Positions 8,934-17,947 of a stretch of 64,000 nt of DNA are shown here, piece after piece. Location: positions 1,922,001 through 1,986,000 of the forward strand of contig NZ_JBFOHP010000002.1 of the NCBI RefSeq assembly GCF_040907265.1, read 5' to 3'. The stretch is from Streptomyces sclerotialus. Its GTDB lineage: Bacteria > Actinomycetota > Actinomycetes > Streptomycetales > Streptomycetaceae. Position numbers and translations under genes: made by a program. Every line of letters begins with the position of its first letter. Position 1 is the stretch's first letter. The notes beneath the pieces were generated by a model that was not told the DNA's origin, did not search any database, and saw only the letters and a program-made list of their open reading frames with translations.

Positions 8934-10547
8934 ATGAGCACCCTGCAGAGCGTCCCGGCACTCGGGACGCACCCGGCCGACGGTTCGCTCCCGAGCCGCG
9001 CCGAGACCCGGGAGCGGCTCGACAAGGCGACGTACGACCTCCTGGTGATCGGCGGCGGCATCCTGGGCATCTCCACCGCCTGGCACGCCGCGCAGTCGGG
9101 ACTGCGGGTGGCCCTGGTGGACGCCGGCGACTTCGCCGGCGCCACCTCCTCCGCCTCCTCCAAGCTACTCCACGGCGGTCTGCGTTACCTGCAGACCGGC
9201 GCGGTGAAGCTGGTGGCGGAGAACCACTTCGAGCGCCGCGCCGTCTCCCGCCAGGTCGCCCCGCACCTGTCGAACCCGCTGACCTTCTACCTGCCGGTCT
9301 ACAAGGGCGGCCCGCACGGCGCGGCCAAGCTCGGCGCGGGCGTCTTCGCCTACTCCGCGCTCTCCGCGTTCGGCGACGGCGTCGGCCACGTCATCAGCCC
9401 GGCCAAGGCCCAGCGCGACGTGCCGGAGCTGCGCACGGAGAACCTCAAGGCCGTCGCCGTCTACGGCGACGACCAGATGAACGACTCCCGGATGGCCCTG
9501 ATGACGGTCCGCGCGGCCGTCGAGGCGGGCGCGACCGTACTGAACCACGCCGAGGTCACCGGGCTGCGCTTCACCCAGGGCCGGGTCACTGGCGCGGACC
9601 TGAAGGACCGCACCGACGGCACCGAGTTCGGCGTCAACGCCCGCTTGGTGCTGAACGCCACCGGCCCGTGGGTGGACCACCTGCGCAAGATGGAGAACCC
9701 GAACGCGGCCCCCTCCATCCGCCTCTCCAAGGGCGCGCACCTGGTCCTCAAGCGCACCTCCCCCTGGAACGCGGCGCTGGCGACCCCGATCGACAAGTAC
9801 CGCATCACCTTCGCGCTGCCGTGGGAGGACCAGCTGCTGCTGGGCACCACCGACGAGGAGTACGAGGGCGACCCGGCGGACGTCGCGGTCAACGAGAAGG
9901 ACATCGCGCAGATCCTGGACGAGGCCGCGTTCTCCGTCCGGGACCAGCAGCTCTCCCGCGACCTGATCACCTACTCCTTCGCGGGTCTGCGGGTGCTGCC
10001 GGGCGGCCCCGGCGACACCTCCAAGGCCAAGCGCGAGACGGTCGTCACCGAGGGCGCCGGCGGCATGCTGTCGGTGGCCGGCGGCAAGTGGACGACGTTC
10101 CGGCACATCGGACGTACGGTCATGAACAAGCTCGCCGCGCTGCCCGGGCACCCGCTCGGCGAGGACATGGAGCCGATCTCGGAGCTGCCGAAGAAGCTGC
10201 CGCTGCCGGGCATCGCCAACCCGCAGGCGGTCGCGCACCGGCTGCTGGTCGACGGCGGCAACCCCGGCCCGCACATGTCCGCCGACACCGCCCGGCACCT
10301 CGCCACCCACTACGGCTCGCTGTCCTTCGACATCGCGCGCCTGGCGAACGAGGACCCGGCGCTGGCCGAGCGCATCCACCCCGACGCGCCCGAGATCTGG
10401 GCCCAGGTGGTGTACGCGCGGGACCACGAGTGGGCCGAGACCGCGGACGACGTGCTGCGCCGCCGTACGACGCTGACGATCCGGGGCCTGGCCACGGACG
10501 ACGTCCGCGCGAAGGTCGAGGACGTGCTGTCGGCGCGTAAGAGCTGA
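8934..10547 (+). CDS. glpD: Aerobic glycerol-3-phosphate dehydrogenase
   Basis: FAD-dependent membrane-associated oxidation of glycerol-3-phosphate to dihydroxyacetone phosphate, passing electrons to quinone. The 537-residue protein has the dinucleotide motif LLVIGGGILGISTAWHAA near residue 35, the DAO signature SSASSKLLHGGLRYLQ, FALPWEDQLLLGTTDEEYEG, and a C-terminal helical domain. ATG 8934 is the family-consistent start; an upstream in-frame codon lies inside glpK. The gap from glpK is only 4 bases. With GlpF and GlpK it completes glycerol conversion to a glycolytic intermediate. Confidence 0.97.
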   Translation: MSTLQSVPALGTHPADGSLPSRAETRERLDKATYDLLVIGGGILGISTAWHAAQSGLRVALVDAGDFAGATSSASSKLLHGGLRYLQTGAVKLVAENHFERRAVSRQVAPHLSNPLTFYLPVYKGGPHGAAKLGAGVFAYSALSAFGDGVGHVISPAKAQRDVPELRTENLKAVAVYGDDQMNDSRMALMTVRAAVEAGATVLNHAEVTGLRFTQGRVTGADLKDRTDGTEFGVNARLVLNATGPWVDHLRKMENPNAAPSIRLSKGAHLVLKRTSPWNAALATPIDKYRITFALPWEDQLLLGTTDEEYEGDPADVAVNEKDIAQILDEAAFSVRDQQLSRDLITYSFAGLRVLPGGPGDTSKAKRETVVTEGAGGMLSVAGGKWTTFRHIGRTVMNKLAALPGHPLGEDMEPISELPKKLPLPGIANPQAVAHRLLVDGGNPGPHMSADTARHLATHYGSLSFDIARLANEDPALAERIHPDAPEIWAQVVYARDHEWAETADDVLRRRTTLTIRGLATDDVRAKVEDVLSARKS

Positions 10548-10584
10548 GGCAGGGCCCGGCGGGCGGGACCTGCCGGCTGCTGAA

Positions 10585-10618
10585 GGGGCGGGATTCCGGG
10601 GCACCGGAGTCCCGCCCC
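10585..10618 (+). terminator. Terminator of the glp operon
   Basis: A 15-bp stem (one G-T pair) with loop GGCA lies 38 bases after the glpD stop: GGGGCGGGATTCCGG pairs with CCGGAGTCCCGCCCC. Confidence 0.8.
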
Positions 10619-10648
10619 GCCGCGTGCGCGCGCCATAATGGCCTCCCA

Positions 10649-10667
10649 TCAGACATCCGATGTCTGA
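10649..10667. promoter_or_regulatory. 19-bp perfect palindrome upstream of the FadR-type regulator
   Basis: TCAGACATCCGATGTCTGA is a perfect palindrome around a central base, 46 bases before the regulator gene at 10713. Its size and position fit an autoregulatory GntR/FadR operator. Confidence 0.6.
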
Positions 10668-10712
10668 CGGAGCATTCCGGCTATTCAGGCGTTCCGAGCG
10701 GGGAGGACGGCC

Positions 10713-11384
10713 ATGGCGGTCACGGACGAGGCCATCGAGAAGATCAAGGGAATGATCGTCTCCGGCGCGCTGCGCCCCGGCGACCGGCTGCCCAAGGAGA
10801 GCGAACTCGCCGCCGAACTGGGCCTGTCCCGCAACTCCCTGCGCGAGGCCGTCCGCGCCCTGGCACTGATCCGCATCCTGGACGTACGCCAGGGCGACGG
10901 CACGTACGTCACGAGCCTGGACCCGCAGCTGCTGCTGGAGGCGATGAGCTTCGTGGTGGACTTCCACCGCGACGACACCGTCCTGGAGTTCCTGGCCGTC
11001 CGCCGCATCCTGGAGCCGGCGGCCACCGCGATGGCCACGTCCCGGATCTCCCCCGAACGGCTGGACGCGCTGGACGCGCAGCTGGACACGCTCGGCCCCG
11101 CCCCTTCGGTGGAGGACCTGGTCGCCTGCGACCTCGAATTCCACCGGAGCATCGTGGCCGCGTCCGGCAACTCGGTGCTCTGCTCGCTGCTGGACGGCCT
11201 CTCCGGGCCGACCACCCGCGCCCGCATCTGGCGCGGGCTCACCCAGAAGGACGCGGTGAGCCGCACCCTCACCGAACACCGCGCCATCCTCGGCGCGCTG
11301 CGGGCCCGTGACGCCGAGGCCGCCCGCGCCTGGGCCACCGTGCACATCGCCAGCGTGGAGCAGTGGCTGCGGGCATCGCTGTGA
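10713..11384 (+). CDS. FadR/GntR-family transcriptional regulator
   Basis: A 223-residue DNA-binding protein. Residues about 1-70 are a GntR winged helix-turn-helix (AIEKIKGMIVSGALRPGDRL, KESELAAELGLSRNSLREAV, VRQGDGTYVTSL). Residues about 90-220 form an FCD-type all-helical ligand domain with metal-site candidates: ACDLEFHRSIVAASGN and LTEHRAILGALRARD supply the expected Asp/His positions. Start ATG 10713 has GGGAGG upstream. A strong terminator separates it from glpD, so it is its own unit. A 19-bp palindrome lies in its promoter region. FadR-type members often respond to organic acids such as lactate or gluconate; the ligand here is unknown. Confidence 0.88.
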   Translation: MAVTDEAIEKIKGMIVSGALRPGDRLPKESELAAELGLSRNSLREAVRALALIRILDVRQGDGTYVTSLDPQLLLEAMSFVVDFHRDDTVLEFLAVRRILEPAATAMATSRISPERLDALDAQLDTLGPAPSVEDLVACDLEFHRSIVAASGNSVLCSLLDGLSGPTTRARIWRGLTQKDAVSRTLTEHRAILGALRARDAEAARAWATVHIASVEQWLRASL

Positions 11385-11520
11385 CGGCCGTGACCCGGTG
11401 GGGCGGGCGGGCCGTTCCGGCGCCGGCCCGTGAGCCGTGGAAACCGGCCGTCGTGCCAGGCGGCCGGCCGCCCTCACCGGGCCCTTGCCGGGGTCCGGCA
11501 GCGGCGGTGGCACGGAGGGA

Positions 11521-11610
11521 CATCCGATCTGTACCGCGCTCCGATGTATGACGTGGCCACCACGTCATCGCCTGCGAAGCGCCCGGCAGTTGACAGGGAC
11601 AGATCGGATG
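11521..11610. promoter_or_regulatory. Regulatory-looking region before the PAC2 gene
   Basis: Between the FadR-type gene and the PAC2 gene lie 355 bases without a gene. CATCCGATCTGT (11521-11532) recurs inverted as ACAGATCGGATG (11599-11610). Between them is a perfect dyad with 9-bp arms, ATGACGTGG at 11548-11556 and CCACGTCAT at 11560-11568. A TTGACA hexamer lies at 11590-11595, without an obvious -10 partner. ACATCCGAT also occurs inside the palindrome at 10649-10667, so the same regulator might bind both. Confidence 0.4.
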
Positions 11611-11739
11611 AATGAGCACTCGTTAGTGCAGAGGGGCTGCGTTCGGGTACCACGGACGCCGTAGGCTGGGGGCGCACGGAACGGGAACAGCAACCGGCGG
11701 CCGCCGACGAGGGGCCGACCGGCCGGAAGGAGGCGTCGG

Positions 11740-12921
11740 GTGATCGAGCTGGAGGGGGTGCCCGAGCTGATCGATCCGGTCATGGTGGCCGCGTTCGAAG
11801 GCTGGAACGACGCCGGCGACGCCGCCTCCGCCGCGGTCGCGCACCTGGACCGGGAGTGGAAGGGCGAGGTCTTCGCCGCGCTGGACGCCGAGGACTACTA
11901 CGACTTCCAGGTCAACCGCCCCACCGTCTTCCTGGAGGACGGCGTACGCAAGATCACGTGGCCGACGACCCGGCTCTCCGTGGTCCGGGTGGGCGGCGAG
12001 AAACCGCGCGATCTGGTGCTGGTGCGCGGCATCGAGCCCAGCATGCGCTGGCGGTCCTTCTGCAACGAGATCCTGGGCTTCGCCCACGAACTGGGCGTGG
12101 AGATGCTGGTCGTCCTGGGCGCGCTGCTCGGCGACACCCCGCACACCCGCCCGGTCCCCGTCAGCGGCGTCACCTCCGACCCCGACCTGGCGCGCACGAT
12201 GGACCTGGAGGAGAGCAAGTACGAGGGCCCGACGGGCATCGTCGGCATCCTCCAGGAGGCCTGCACGCATGCCGGGGTGCCCGCGGTGAGCCTGTGGGCG
12301 GCCGTGCCGCACTACGTCTCGCAGCCGCCCAACCCCAAGGCGACGCTGGCGCTGCTCAACCGCCTGGAGGACCTGCTGGACCTGCGGATCCCGCTGGGCG
12401 AGCTGGGCGAGGACGCCCGGGCGTGGCAGCTGGGCGTGGACCAGCTGGCGGCCGAGGACAGCGAGGTCGCCGAGTACGTCCAGTCGCTGGAGGAGGCCCG
12501 GGACACCGCCGAGCTGCCGGAGGCGTCGGGCGAGGCGATCGCGCGGGAGTTCGAGCGCTATCTGCGGCGGCGGGACCCGCAGGCCGGTCCTGGTGTGGCG
12601 ACCGACGGCGGGCTCGCCGACGGCCGCGACGGCTCCTACCTGCGCGACTCCGCCGGCGGGCGGACCCGCCCGCCCAAGCCGCCGAAGACGGACGGGGGCG
12701 GTCAGAAGCCGGCCCGTGGCGCGGAGGACGGCCCCGCGAAGCAGGACAGGCAGGAACGCGAGCAGGGGGATGCGCCGGACGGCGGCGCGGGCGGGACGGC
12801 CGGCGGGACGGAGGCCTCCAAGGCGTCCGGGGACCCGTCTCCGAAGGCGTCCGGGGACGCGGATCCGGCGGCACCGGCGGACCCGCCGGACTCCCCGGAC
12901 ACCGATTCCTCGGAGGACTGA
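11740..12921 (+). CDS. PAC2 family protein (proteasome-assembly-chaperone-like)
   Basis: A 393-residue cytosolic protein. Residues 1 to about 280 are a PAC2 domain: start IELEGVPELIDPVMVAAFEG, then GWNDAGDAASAAV, LVRGIEPSMRWRSFCNEILG and PTGIVGILQEACTHAGVPAV. PAC2 proteins resemble eukaryotic proteasome assembly chaperones and are common in proteasome-bearing actinobacteria, but their bacterial function is not established. The last about 110 residues are low-complexity, rich in Gly, Asp, Pro, Lys and Ala, and probably disordered. Start is GTG 11740, preceded by AAGGAGG. No partner gene is adjacent in the same transcript; a terminator follows at once. Confidence 0.88.
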   Translation: MIELEGVPELIDPVMVAAFEGWNDAGDAASAAVAHLDREWKGEVFAALDAEDYYDFQVNRPTVFLEDGVRKITWPTTRLSVVRVGGEKPRDLVLVRGIEPSMRWRSFCNEILGFAHELGVEMLVVLGALLGDTPHTRPVPVSGVTSDPDLARTMDLEESKYEGPTGIVGILQEACTHAGVPAVSLWAAVPHYVSQPPNPKATLALLNRLEDLLDLRIPLGELGEDARAWQLGVDQLAAEDSEVAEYVQSLEEARDTAELPEASGEAIAREFERYLRRRDPQAGPGVATDGGLADGRDGSYLRDSAGGRTRPPKPPKTDGGGQKPARGAEDGPAKQDRQEREQGDAPDGGAGGTAGGTEASKASGDPSPKASGDADPAAPADPPDSPDTDSSED

Positions 12922-12930
12922 CCGAAACGG

Positions 12931-12960
12931 AGCGGGGCGGTGCGTTTGCACCGCCCCGCT
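12931..12960 (+). terminator. Terminator after the PAC2 gene
   Basis: A 13-bp perfect stem, AGCGGGGCGGTGC with its complement, has loop GTTT and starts 9 bases after the stop codon. Confidence 0.85.
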
Positions 12961-13286
12961 TCGCCGTTCCTGTCGCCTTGCGGGCGGTCCGCGGGCACTT
13001 CCGCCCCAGCACCCCGCGTACGTCTCGGTAGTGTTTGACCGCTTGACGGGGTGTCATCGCTTTCTGGCCGATTTGCCCACGGTTCCCACTTCGGCCGGAT
13101 CCCAAACGTAGGGGGGGGTCCCCGGGCTGGACGGGGGCGGGCGGAGGTAGCAGGGTGACGCCCCGGAGCCCCGGCGACACCGCGCCGCAACATCCGGTAC
13201 ACACCGCTGTTGCAGCCGCGGTGCGCCCGGAGCACAGGCACGGAGCGCAGGGCACGGAGCAGCACCCGAAGGGAGCGGTCCCAGCG
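12961..13286. other. Upstream region of the S8 protease gene
   Basis: No separate gene is seen. TTGACC (13036-13041) and TTGACG (13044-13049) are adjacent -35-like hexamers without clear -10 partners. A G-run lies near 13110-13117. GGAGG at 13143-13147 is ideally placed for an alternative GTG start of the protease at 13155. Confidence 0.35.
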
Positions 13287-15032
13287 ATGACCGACCAGGC
13301 ACCTCCCGGTACGGGCCCCGGCATGGCGGGCCCCGGACCCGACGGAGCGGGATTCACCTACCAAGGAGCCGAACCGGAGCTGATCGTCGTCGCGCGGGCC
13401 GAGCCCAGGCTCCGCGCCGGCGCGGACGGCGTACGGTCGGCCTCAGGAGCCGACATCTCCGCCCTGGAGATGTTCCTCAGTGACCAGCAGCTCACCCTGG
13501 AGCCGCTGTTCGGCAACGAGGACCGGATACGGGCGGCCATGCCGCAGGAGCCCACTGCGGGCACCGGCACCCTCCCGGACCTCACGCTCTTCTACCGGGT
13601 ACGGGGCGGCGACCAGCGGGCCGTGGAGCTGACCGCCCGGCTCTCCGCCCTCCCGGAGATCGAGACGGCGTACCTCAAGCCGGGTGCCGTGCCCGCCTCG
13701 TCGGCCGCCCGCGGCCCCGAGGAGGACCAGGGCCGCAAGGAAGGCGCGCCGGCGACGCCCGACTTCACGGGCCGTCAGGGCCATCTCGGTGCCGCACCCG
13801 AGGGCGTGAACGCCGTATGGGCCTGGCAGCGGCAGGGCGGCGACGGCGAGGGCGTCACCATCATCGACGTCGAGGGCGCCTGGCAGCTGGGCCACGAGGA
13901 CCTGGCGGAGCGGCTCGCCGGCATCGTGGTCGGCACACCGTTCCAGGACCTGGCCTGGCGCAACCACGGCACGGCCGTCCTCGGTGTCATCGGGGGCGAC
14001 CGCAACGACAAGGGCGTGGTGGGCATCGCACCCGGCGCGGTGACCGCCGCGGCCTCCATCCAGGGCATCGGTTCGGCGGCGGCGATCCTCGCGGCGGCCG
14101 AGCGGCTGTCGCGCGGTGACATCCTGCTGATCGAACTCCACCGGCCGGGCCCGCGGTTCGACTACGAGCACCGTGACGACCAGCGCGGCTACATCGCGCT
14201 GGAGTGGTGGCCGGACGACTTCGCCGCGATCCGCTGGGCGACCGCGAAGGGCGTCGTCGTGGTGGAGGCGGCCGGCAACGGCGCGGAGAGCCTGGACGAC
14301 GCGCTGTACGAGCGCCGCCCCGACCGCTTCCCGCAGTGGTGGCGCAACCCCTTCAACCCCTCCAACCAGGCGTCCGGCGCGATCCTCGTCGGCGCGGGCG
14401 CCCCGCCGCCCGGTACCCACGGCCGTGACCACGGCCCGGACCGCTCGCGGCTGGGGTTCTCCAACTACGGCACCCGGCTGGACGCCCAGGGCTGGGGCCG
14501 CGAGGTCACCACGACCGGCGGTTTCTGGGACCGGCCCGGCGACCTGCAGGGCGGTACCGAGGAGATCGCCTGGTACACGGACAGCTTCTCGGGCACCTCA
14601 TCGGCGTCCCCTGTCGTGGTCGGCGCGCTGGCGTCGCTGCAGGGCATGCTCAAGGCCGCGGGTCTGGAGCCGATGGGTCCCGAGCAGGCACGTGACGTGC
14701 TGCGGAACACCGGGTCACCGCAGCAGGACGCACCGGGCCGGCCGGCCTCCCAGCGGATCGGCAACCGGCCCGACATCAGGGCGGCAGTGACGCACCTGGT
14801 GCCCACCTCGGTCGGCTCCGGCCAGGCCGAGCGGTACTGGGACGAGTTGCTTCCGTACCCCCGAGAACTCCCCCCGCGGCTCCGGCTCTTCGTGGCCGGC
14901 GCGTGGCGGAACCTGAACCGGCCGGCGCCCGAAGTGCGCCAGGCGGTGCACTCCGCCTTCGCGGGGGGACGGCCCGACGTACGTGTGTGGTACTCCGACG
15001 ACGAGGTCGTCGGCCTGGTCATCACAGGCTGA
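13287..15032 (+). CDS. Subtilisin-like serine protease (S8), cytoplasmic
   Basis: A 581-residue peptidase with the complete S8 triad: Asp194 in VTIIDVEGAW, His227 in NHGTAVLGVIGG, and Ser438 in SFSGTSSASPVV; a likely oxyanion Asn lies in VVEAAGNGAESL. Before the catalytic domain are about 170 residues that resemble no propeptide I know (ELIVVARAEPRLR, SALEMFLSDQQLTLEPLFGN); after it lies an 80-residue tail ending in VVGLVITG. No signal peptide or membrane segment is visible, unlike most streptomycete subtilisins, so it probably acts inside the cell or leaves by another route. Start ATG 13287 follows GGGAG by 11 bases; GTG 13155 with GGAGG at 7 bases would add 44 low-complexity residues. The glutamine-rich gene follows after 53 bases and is likely co-transcribed. 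Confidence 0.85.
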   Translation: MTDQAPPGTGPGMAGPGPDGAGFTYQGAEPELIVVARAEPRLRAGADGVRSASGADISALEMFLSDQQLTLEPLFGNEDRIRAAMPQEPTAGTGTLPDLTLFYRVRGGDQRAVELTARLSALPEIETAYLKPGAVPASSAARGPEEDQGRKEGAPATPDFTGRQGHLGAAPEGVNAVWAWQRQGGDGEGVTIIDVEGAWQLGHEDLAERLAGIVVGTPFQDLAWRNHGTAVLGVIGGDRNDKGVVGIAPGAVTAAASIQGIGSAAAILAAAERLSRGDILLIELHRPGPRFDYEHRDDQRGYIALEWWPDDFAAIRWATAKGVVVVEAAGNGAESLDDALYERRPDRFPQWWRNPFNPSNQASGAILVGAGAPPPGTHGRDHGPDRSRLGFSNYGTRLDAQGWGREVTTTGGFWDRPGDLQGGTEEIAWYTDSFSGTSSASPVVVGALASLQGMLKAAGLEPMGPEQARDVLRNTGSPQQDAPGRPASQRIGNRPDIRAAVTHLVPTSVGSGQAERYWDELLPYPRELPPRLRLFVAGAWRNLNRPAPEVRQAVHSAFAGGRPDVRVWYSDDEVVGLVITG

Positions 15033-15085
15033 ACGAGCTGGTCGTCACCGGCTGAAGCACACCAACAAGTCAGGGAAAGGTAGCA

Positions 15086-15655
15086 ATGACCACTCAGATG
15101 CAGCCCCTCACCCAGCTCGGCCAGCCCAGCACCTCCCCGTTCGGCCAGCAGGGCATGGGTCAGCAGTACGGCCAGCAGCCCTACGGCCAGCAGCAGTACG
15201 GCCAGCAGCCGTTCGGGCAGATGCAGCCGCAGCAGCAGGGCGGCATGTTCGAGCAGCTCCAGCAGCTCGGCCAGCAGCAGCCCTTCCAGCAGCTGCTGCA
15301 GCAGTTCGGGCAGCAGGGCGGCCAGCTGGGCCAGCAGGAACAGCAGGAGCACCAGGTCCTGCAGCACCTGCAGCAGGTCACGCAGCAGGCGGTGCAGCAG
15401 GTCGTGCAGCAGGTCCAGCAGCAGCAGCTGCGGGCCGGCCAGGCGAACGGCTTCGTCGCCGTTCCGCAGCCGATCCCGGGTCACCCCCGCGCGATCTTCC
15501 TGCGCATCGAGAACCAGATCCGCGTGCTCAACAACCCCAACGACACCACCTTCGACCAGGTCTCCGAGGCGTTCCGCAGCGGCTTCCAGGTCATCGGTGT
15601 CTGGGAGCAGCAGAGCCCGCACATCCTGCGCAGCATCCAGATCCGCAAGTTCTGA
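15086..15655 (+). CDS. Glutamine-rich, prion-like small protein with conserved-looking C-terminal domain
   Basis: Function unknown. The 189-residue product has about 59 glutamines. Residues to about 45 carry GQQ/YGQQ repeats (GMGQQYGQQPYGQQQYGQQ), a prion-like or low-complexity composition. The next part alternates hydrophobic residues with QQ pairs (LQQVTQQAVQQVVQQVQQ), suggesting an amphipathic or coiled-coil segment. The last about 68 residues are of ordinary composition (GFVAVPQPIPGHPRAIFLRI, then NNPNDTTFDQVSEAFRSGF) and look like a small folded domain. There is no signal peptide. It lies 53 bases after the S8 protease, ahead of a strong terminator, so it is a candidate substrate, inhibitor or assembly partner; this is inference. 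Start ATG 15086 has AAAGG upstream. Confidence 0.8.
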   Translation: MTTQMQPLTQLGQPSTSPFGQQGMGQQYGQQPYGQQQYGQQPFGQMQPQQQGGMFEQLQQLGQQQPFQQLLQQFGQQGGQLGQQEQQEHQVLQHLQQVTQQAVQQVVQQVQQQQLRAGQANGFVAVPQPIPGHPRAIFLRIENQIRVLNNPNDTTFDQVSEAFRSGFQVIGVWEQQSPHILRSIQIRKF

Positions 15656-15676
15656 CCGGCGGACCGGGCGCACACC

Positions 15677-15700
15677 GGGTCACCGGCTGACCGGTGACCC
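15677..15700 (+). terminator. Hairpin after the glutamine-rich gene
   Basis: A 10-bp perfect stem (GGGTCACCGG and complement) with loop CTGA lies 21 bases after the stop codon. Confidence 0.6.
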
Positions 15701-15716
15701 AGGCTCCAGAAACTAG

Positions 15717-15748
15717 CGGGGCGCTTCCTCCTCGGAGGAAGCGCCCCG
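15717..15748. terminator. Bidirectional terminator between the glutamine-rich gene and mshC
   Basis: A 15-bp perfect inverted repeat, CGGGGCGCTTCCTCC with its complement and a 2-base centre, lies between convergent genes. It is followed by TT on the plus side and can serve both strands. Confidence 0.85.
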
Positions 15749-15770
15749 TTACGTATGTCCGGTCAGCGGA

Positions 15771-17000
15771 TCACAGCGCCACGCCGAGCAGCGCGTCCAC
15801 GGCCCGGGACACCAGGCCGGGCGCGCCCTCGTCGGTGCCGCCCGCGGCCTGCTGCCGCTCGGCCCAGCGGTCGACGGCGGCGAGCGCGGCCGGCGAGTCC
15901 AGGTCGTCGGCGAGCGCCTCGCGCAGCTCCTCCAGGAGCGCCTCGGCGGGCGGGCCGTCGGGCCGGGAGACCGCGGCGCGCCAGCGGGCGAGCCGGTCGA
16001 CGGCGTCCTGCAGCACCTGGTCGGTCCACTCCCAGTCGGCGCGGTAGTGGTGGGCCAGCAGCGCGAGCCGGATCGCGGCCGGGTCGGTGCCGGCCTGCCG
16101 CACCTTGGAGACGAAGACGAGGTTGCCCTTGGACTTGGACATCTTCTCGCCGTCCAGGGCGACCATCCCGGCGTGCACGTACGCCTTGGCGAACGGGTGC
16201 TCGCCGGTCAGCGCCTGGGCGTGCGAGGCGCCCATCTCGTGGTGCGGGAAGGCCAGGTCGGACCCGCCGCCCTGGACGTCGAAGCCCATGCCCAGGTGCT
16301 CCAGGGCGATGGCCACGCACTCGATGTGCCAGCCGGGGCGGCCCCGGCCGAGCGAGGCACCGTCCCAGCTGGGCTCGCCGTCGCGGGCCGCCATCCACAG
16401 CATCGGGTCCAGGGGGTTCTTCTTGCCCTGGCGCTCCGGGTCGCCGCCGCGCTCGGCGGAGAGCAGCCGCATCGCCTCGGCGTCGAGGTTCGAGACCTCG
16501 CCGAAGTGCGGGTCGGCCTCGACGGAGAAGTAGACGTCACCGTCGAGCTCGTACGCGGCACCGGCGTCACGGAGCCGCTCCACCATCGGCACGATGCGCG
16601 GTATGGCCTCGACGGCGCCGACGTAGTCCTTCGGGGGGAGCATCCGCAGGGCGGTCATGTCCTCGCGGAAGAGGGCGGTCTCACGCTCGGCGAGCGCGGT
16701 CCAGTCGTCGCCGGTGGCCACGGCCCGCTCCAGCAGCGGGTCGTCGACATCGGTGACGTTCTGCACGTAGTGGACCTGCCGCTTCGTGTCGAGCCACACG
16801 CGCTGAACGAGGTCGAACGCGTTGTAGGTCGCCGCGTGCCCCATGTGGGTCGCGTCGTACGGCGTGATGCCGCAGACGTAGATACGGGCGACGGGACCGG
16901 GGGCGAGGGTCACCCGTCCGCCGGTCGCGGTGTCGTGGATCCTCAGGTCGCGGCCCTGGCCGGGCAGGGCGGGGACCTCAGAAGCGGGCCATGCATGCAT
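15771..17000 (-). CDS. mshC: Cysteine-glucosaminyl-inositol ligase of mycothiol synthesis
   Basis: Joins cysteine to GlcN-inositol using ATP, the third step of mycothiol synthesis; mycothiol is the main low-molecular-weight thiol of actinobacteria. The 409-residue protein is a class I cysteinyl-tRNA-synthetase homologue: zinc-site [20 protein letters not shown] (the HMGH is the HIGH motif), [27 protein letters not shown] with zinc ligands, and KMSKSKGN for ATP binding. It is shorter than CysRS because it lacks the anticodon-binding domain, which identifies MshC. ATG 17000 begins [14 protein letters not shown] and gives the family length. It closes a leftward cassette whose three upstream genes form the actinobacterial trio described below. 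Confidence 0.95.
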   Translation of the reverse strand: MHAWPASEVPALPGQGRDLRIHDTATGGRVTLAPGPVARIYVCGITPYDATHMGHAATYNAFDLVQRVWLDTKRQVHYVQNVTDVDDPLLERAVATGDDWTALAERETALFREDMTALRMLPPKDYVGAVEAIPRIVPMVERLRDAGAAYELDGDVYFSVEADPHFGEVSNLDAEAMRLLSAERGGDPERQGKKNPLDPMLWMAARDGEPSWDGASLGRGRPGWHIECVAIALEHLGMGFDVQGGGSDLAFPHHEMGASHAQALTGEHPFAKAYVHAGMVALDGEKMSKSKGNLVFVSKVRQAGTDPAAIRLALLAHHYRADWEWTDQVLQDAVDRLARWRAAVSRPDGPPAEALLEELREALADDLDSPAALAAVDRWAERQQAAGGTDEGAPGLVSRAVDALLGVAL

Positions 17001-17078
17001 GCCACGAGCGTAACCGGACGCAGGTTCCGGATACGAACCGGAGTGTGGGTCTTGGCCTGATAGGCACTCTTGCGTCTT

Positions 17079-17104
17079 CGGCCCGGCCGTGCATGGCCGG
17101 GCCG
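17079..17104 (-). terminator. Hairpin between the PI3/4-kinase-like gene and mshC
   Basis: A 10-bp perfect stem, CGGCCCGGCC with its complement, has loop GTGCAT and starts a few bases after the upstream gene's stop. It may attenuate read-through into mshC rather than end all transcription. Confidence 0.5.
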
Positions 17105-17110
17105 CACAGG

Positions 17111-17947
17111 TCACAGCGGCGGCCAGGGAATGGGCGGCCATTCGCCGCTGGGCTGCGGATGCACGCCCGCGCGCAGCATTCCGGCGATCCGCTCCCGCAG
17201 CGCCGCGATCTCGTCCCCGGTGAGGCATTCGGCCAGTCGGGCGGCGAGCGGCTCCCCGTCCGCGGTCTCCGCGGCCAGCCGCTCCAGCACCGCGACGGCC
17301 TCCTCGGTCAGCGGCTCGCCCGCCCACCCCCACAGGAGGGTGCGCAGCCGGTCCGCCACGTGGAAGGTCACACCGTGGTCGATCGCGTAGCAGCGGCCGT
17401 CGGCGGTGGGCAGCAGGTGACCACCCTTGCGGTCACCGTTGTTGATCACCGCGTCCAGGACGGCGAGCCGGCGCAGCCGCGGGTCGTCGGCGTGCACGAG
17501 GAGCGCCGTCCGCTCCTCGTCGACCTGCGCGAGGCCGACCGCCTTCCAGCCGGGCCCCGGTTCCTCGTCGTCGACCAGGGCCAGCAGCTCGGGGCTGTCG
17601 CCCTCGCCGGACGCCTCGATCCACTCCTGGACCATGCCGCGCCCGTACGGGCCGTCACGCAGCACCGTGGGCGGGATGAGGTCCCAGCCCGTGGCGCGGG
17701 AGATCTCGTACGCGGCGACCTCGCGCTGGGCGAGCGTGCCGTCGGGGAAGTCCCACAGCGGGCGCTCCCCCGCGATCGGCTTGTACACGCAGTGGCCGGT
17801 CCGGTCCTGGTACGTGATCGAGCAGTACAGGACGGCGTTGGACGCCTCGCGGACCCGGCCGAGGACCGTGAGCTCGCCGTGCTCGAGGTGCTTCTCGAGC
17901 TCGGCGGGCGTCAGGCGTCCCGCCGGTATCCGTTCTGGCGCGGACAT
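17111..17947 (-). CDS. PI3/4-kinase-like protein (SCO1664 family)
   Basis: A 278-residue cytosolic protein. Its C-terminal half carries a catalytic-loop-like block [16 protein letters not shown] directly followed by [11 protein letters not shown], closely resembling the GDRH..N and HIDFG motifs of phosphatidylinositol 3-/4-kinases. The N-terminal [20 protein letters not shown] would be the nucleotide-binding sheet with the ATP-contacting Lys. I recognise it as the family named after SCO1664, part of a conserved actinobacterial trio with DUF3090 and an MSMEG_4193-type phosphatase. Substrate is unknown. Start ATG 17947 overlaps the end of the DUF3090 gene by 37 bases, implying translational coupling. 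Confidence 0.88.
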   Translation of the reverse strand: MSAPERIPAGRLTPAELEKHLEHGELTVLGRVREASNAVLYCSITYQDRTGHCVYKPIAGERPLWDFPDGTLAQREVAAYEISRATGWDLIPPTVLRDGPYGRGMVQEWIEASGEGDSPELLALVDDEEPGPGWKAVGLAQVDEERTALLVHADDPRLRRLAVLDAVINNGDRKGGHLLPTADGRCYAIDHGVTFHVADRLRTLLWGWAGEPLTEEAVAVLERLAAETADGEPLAARLAECLTGDEIAALRERIAGMLRAGVHPQPSGEWPPIPWPPL

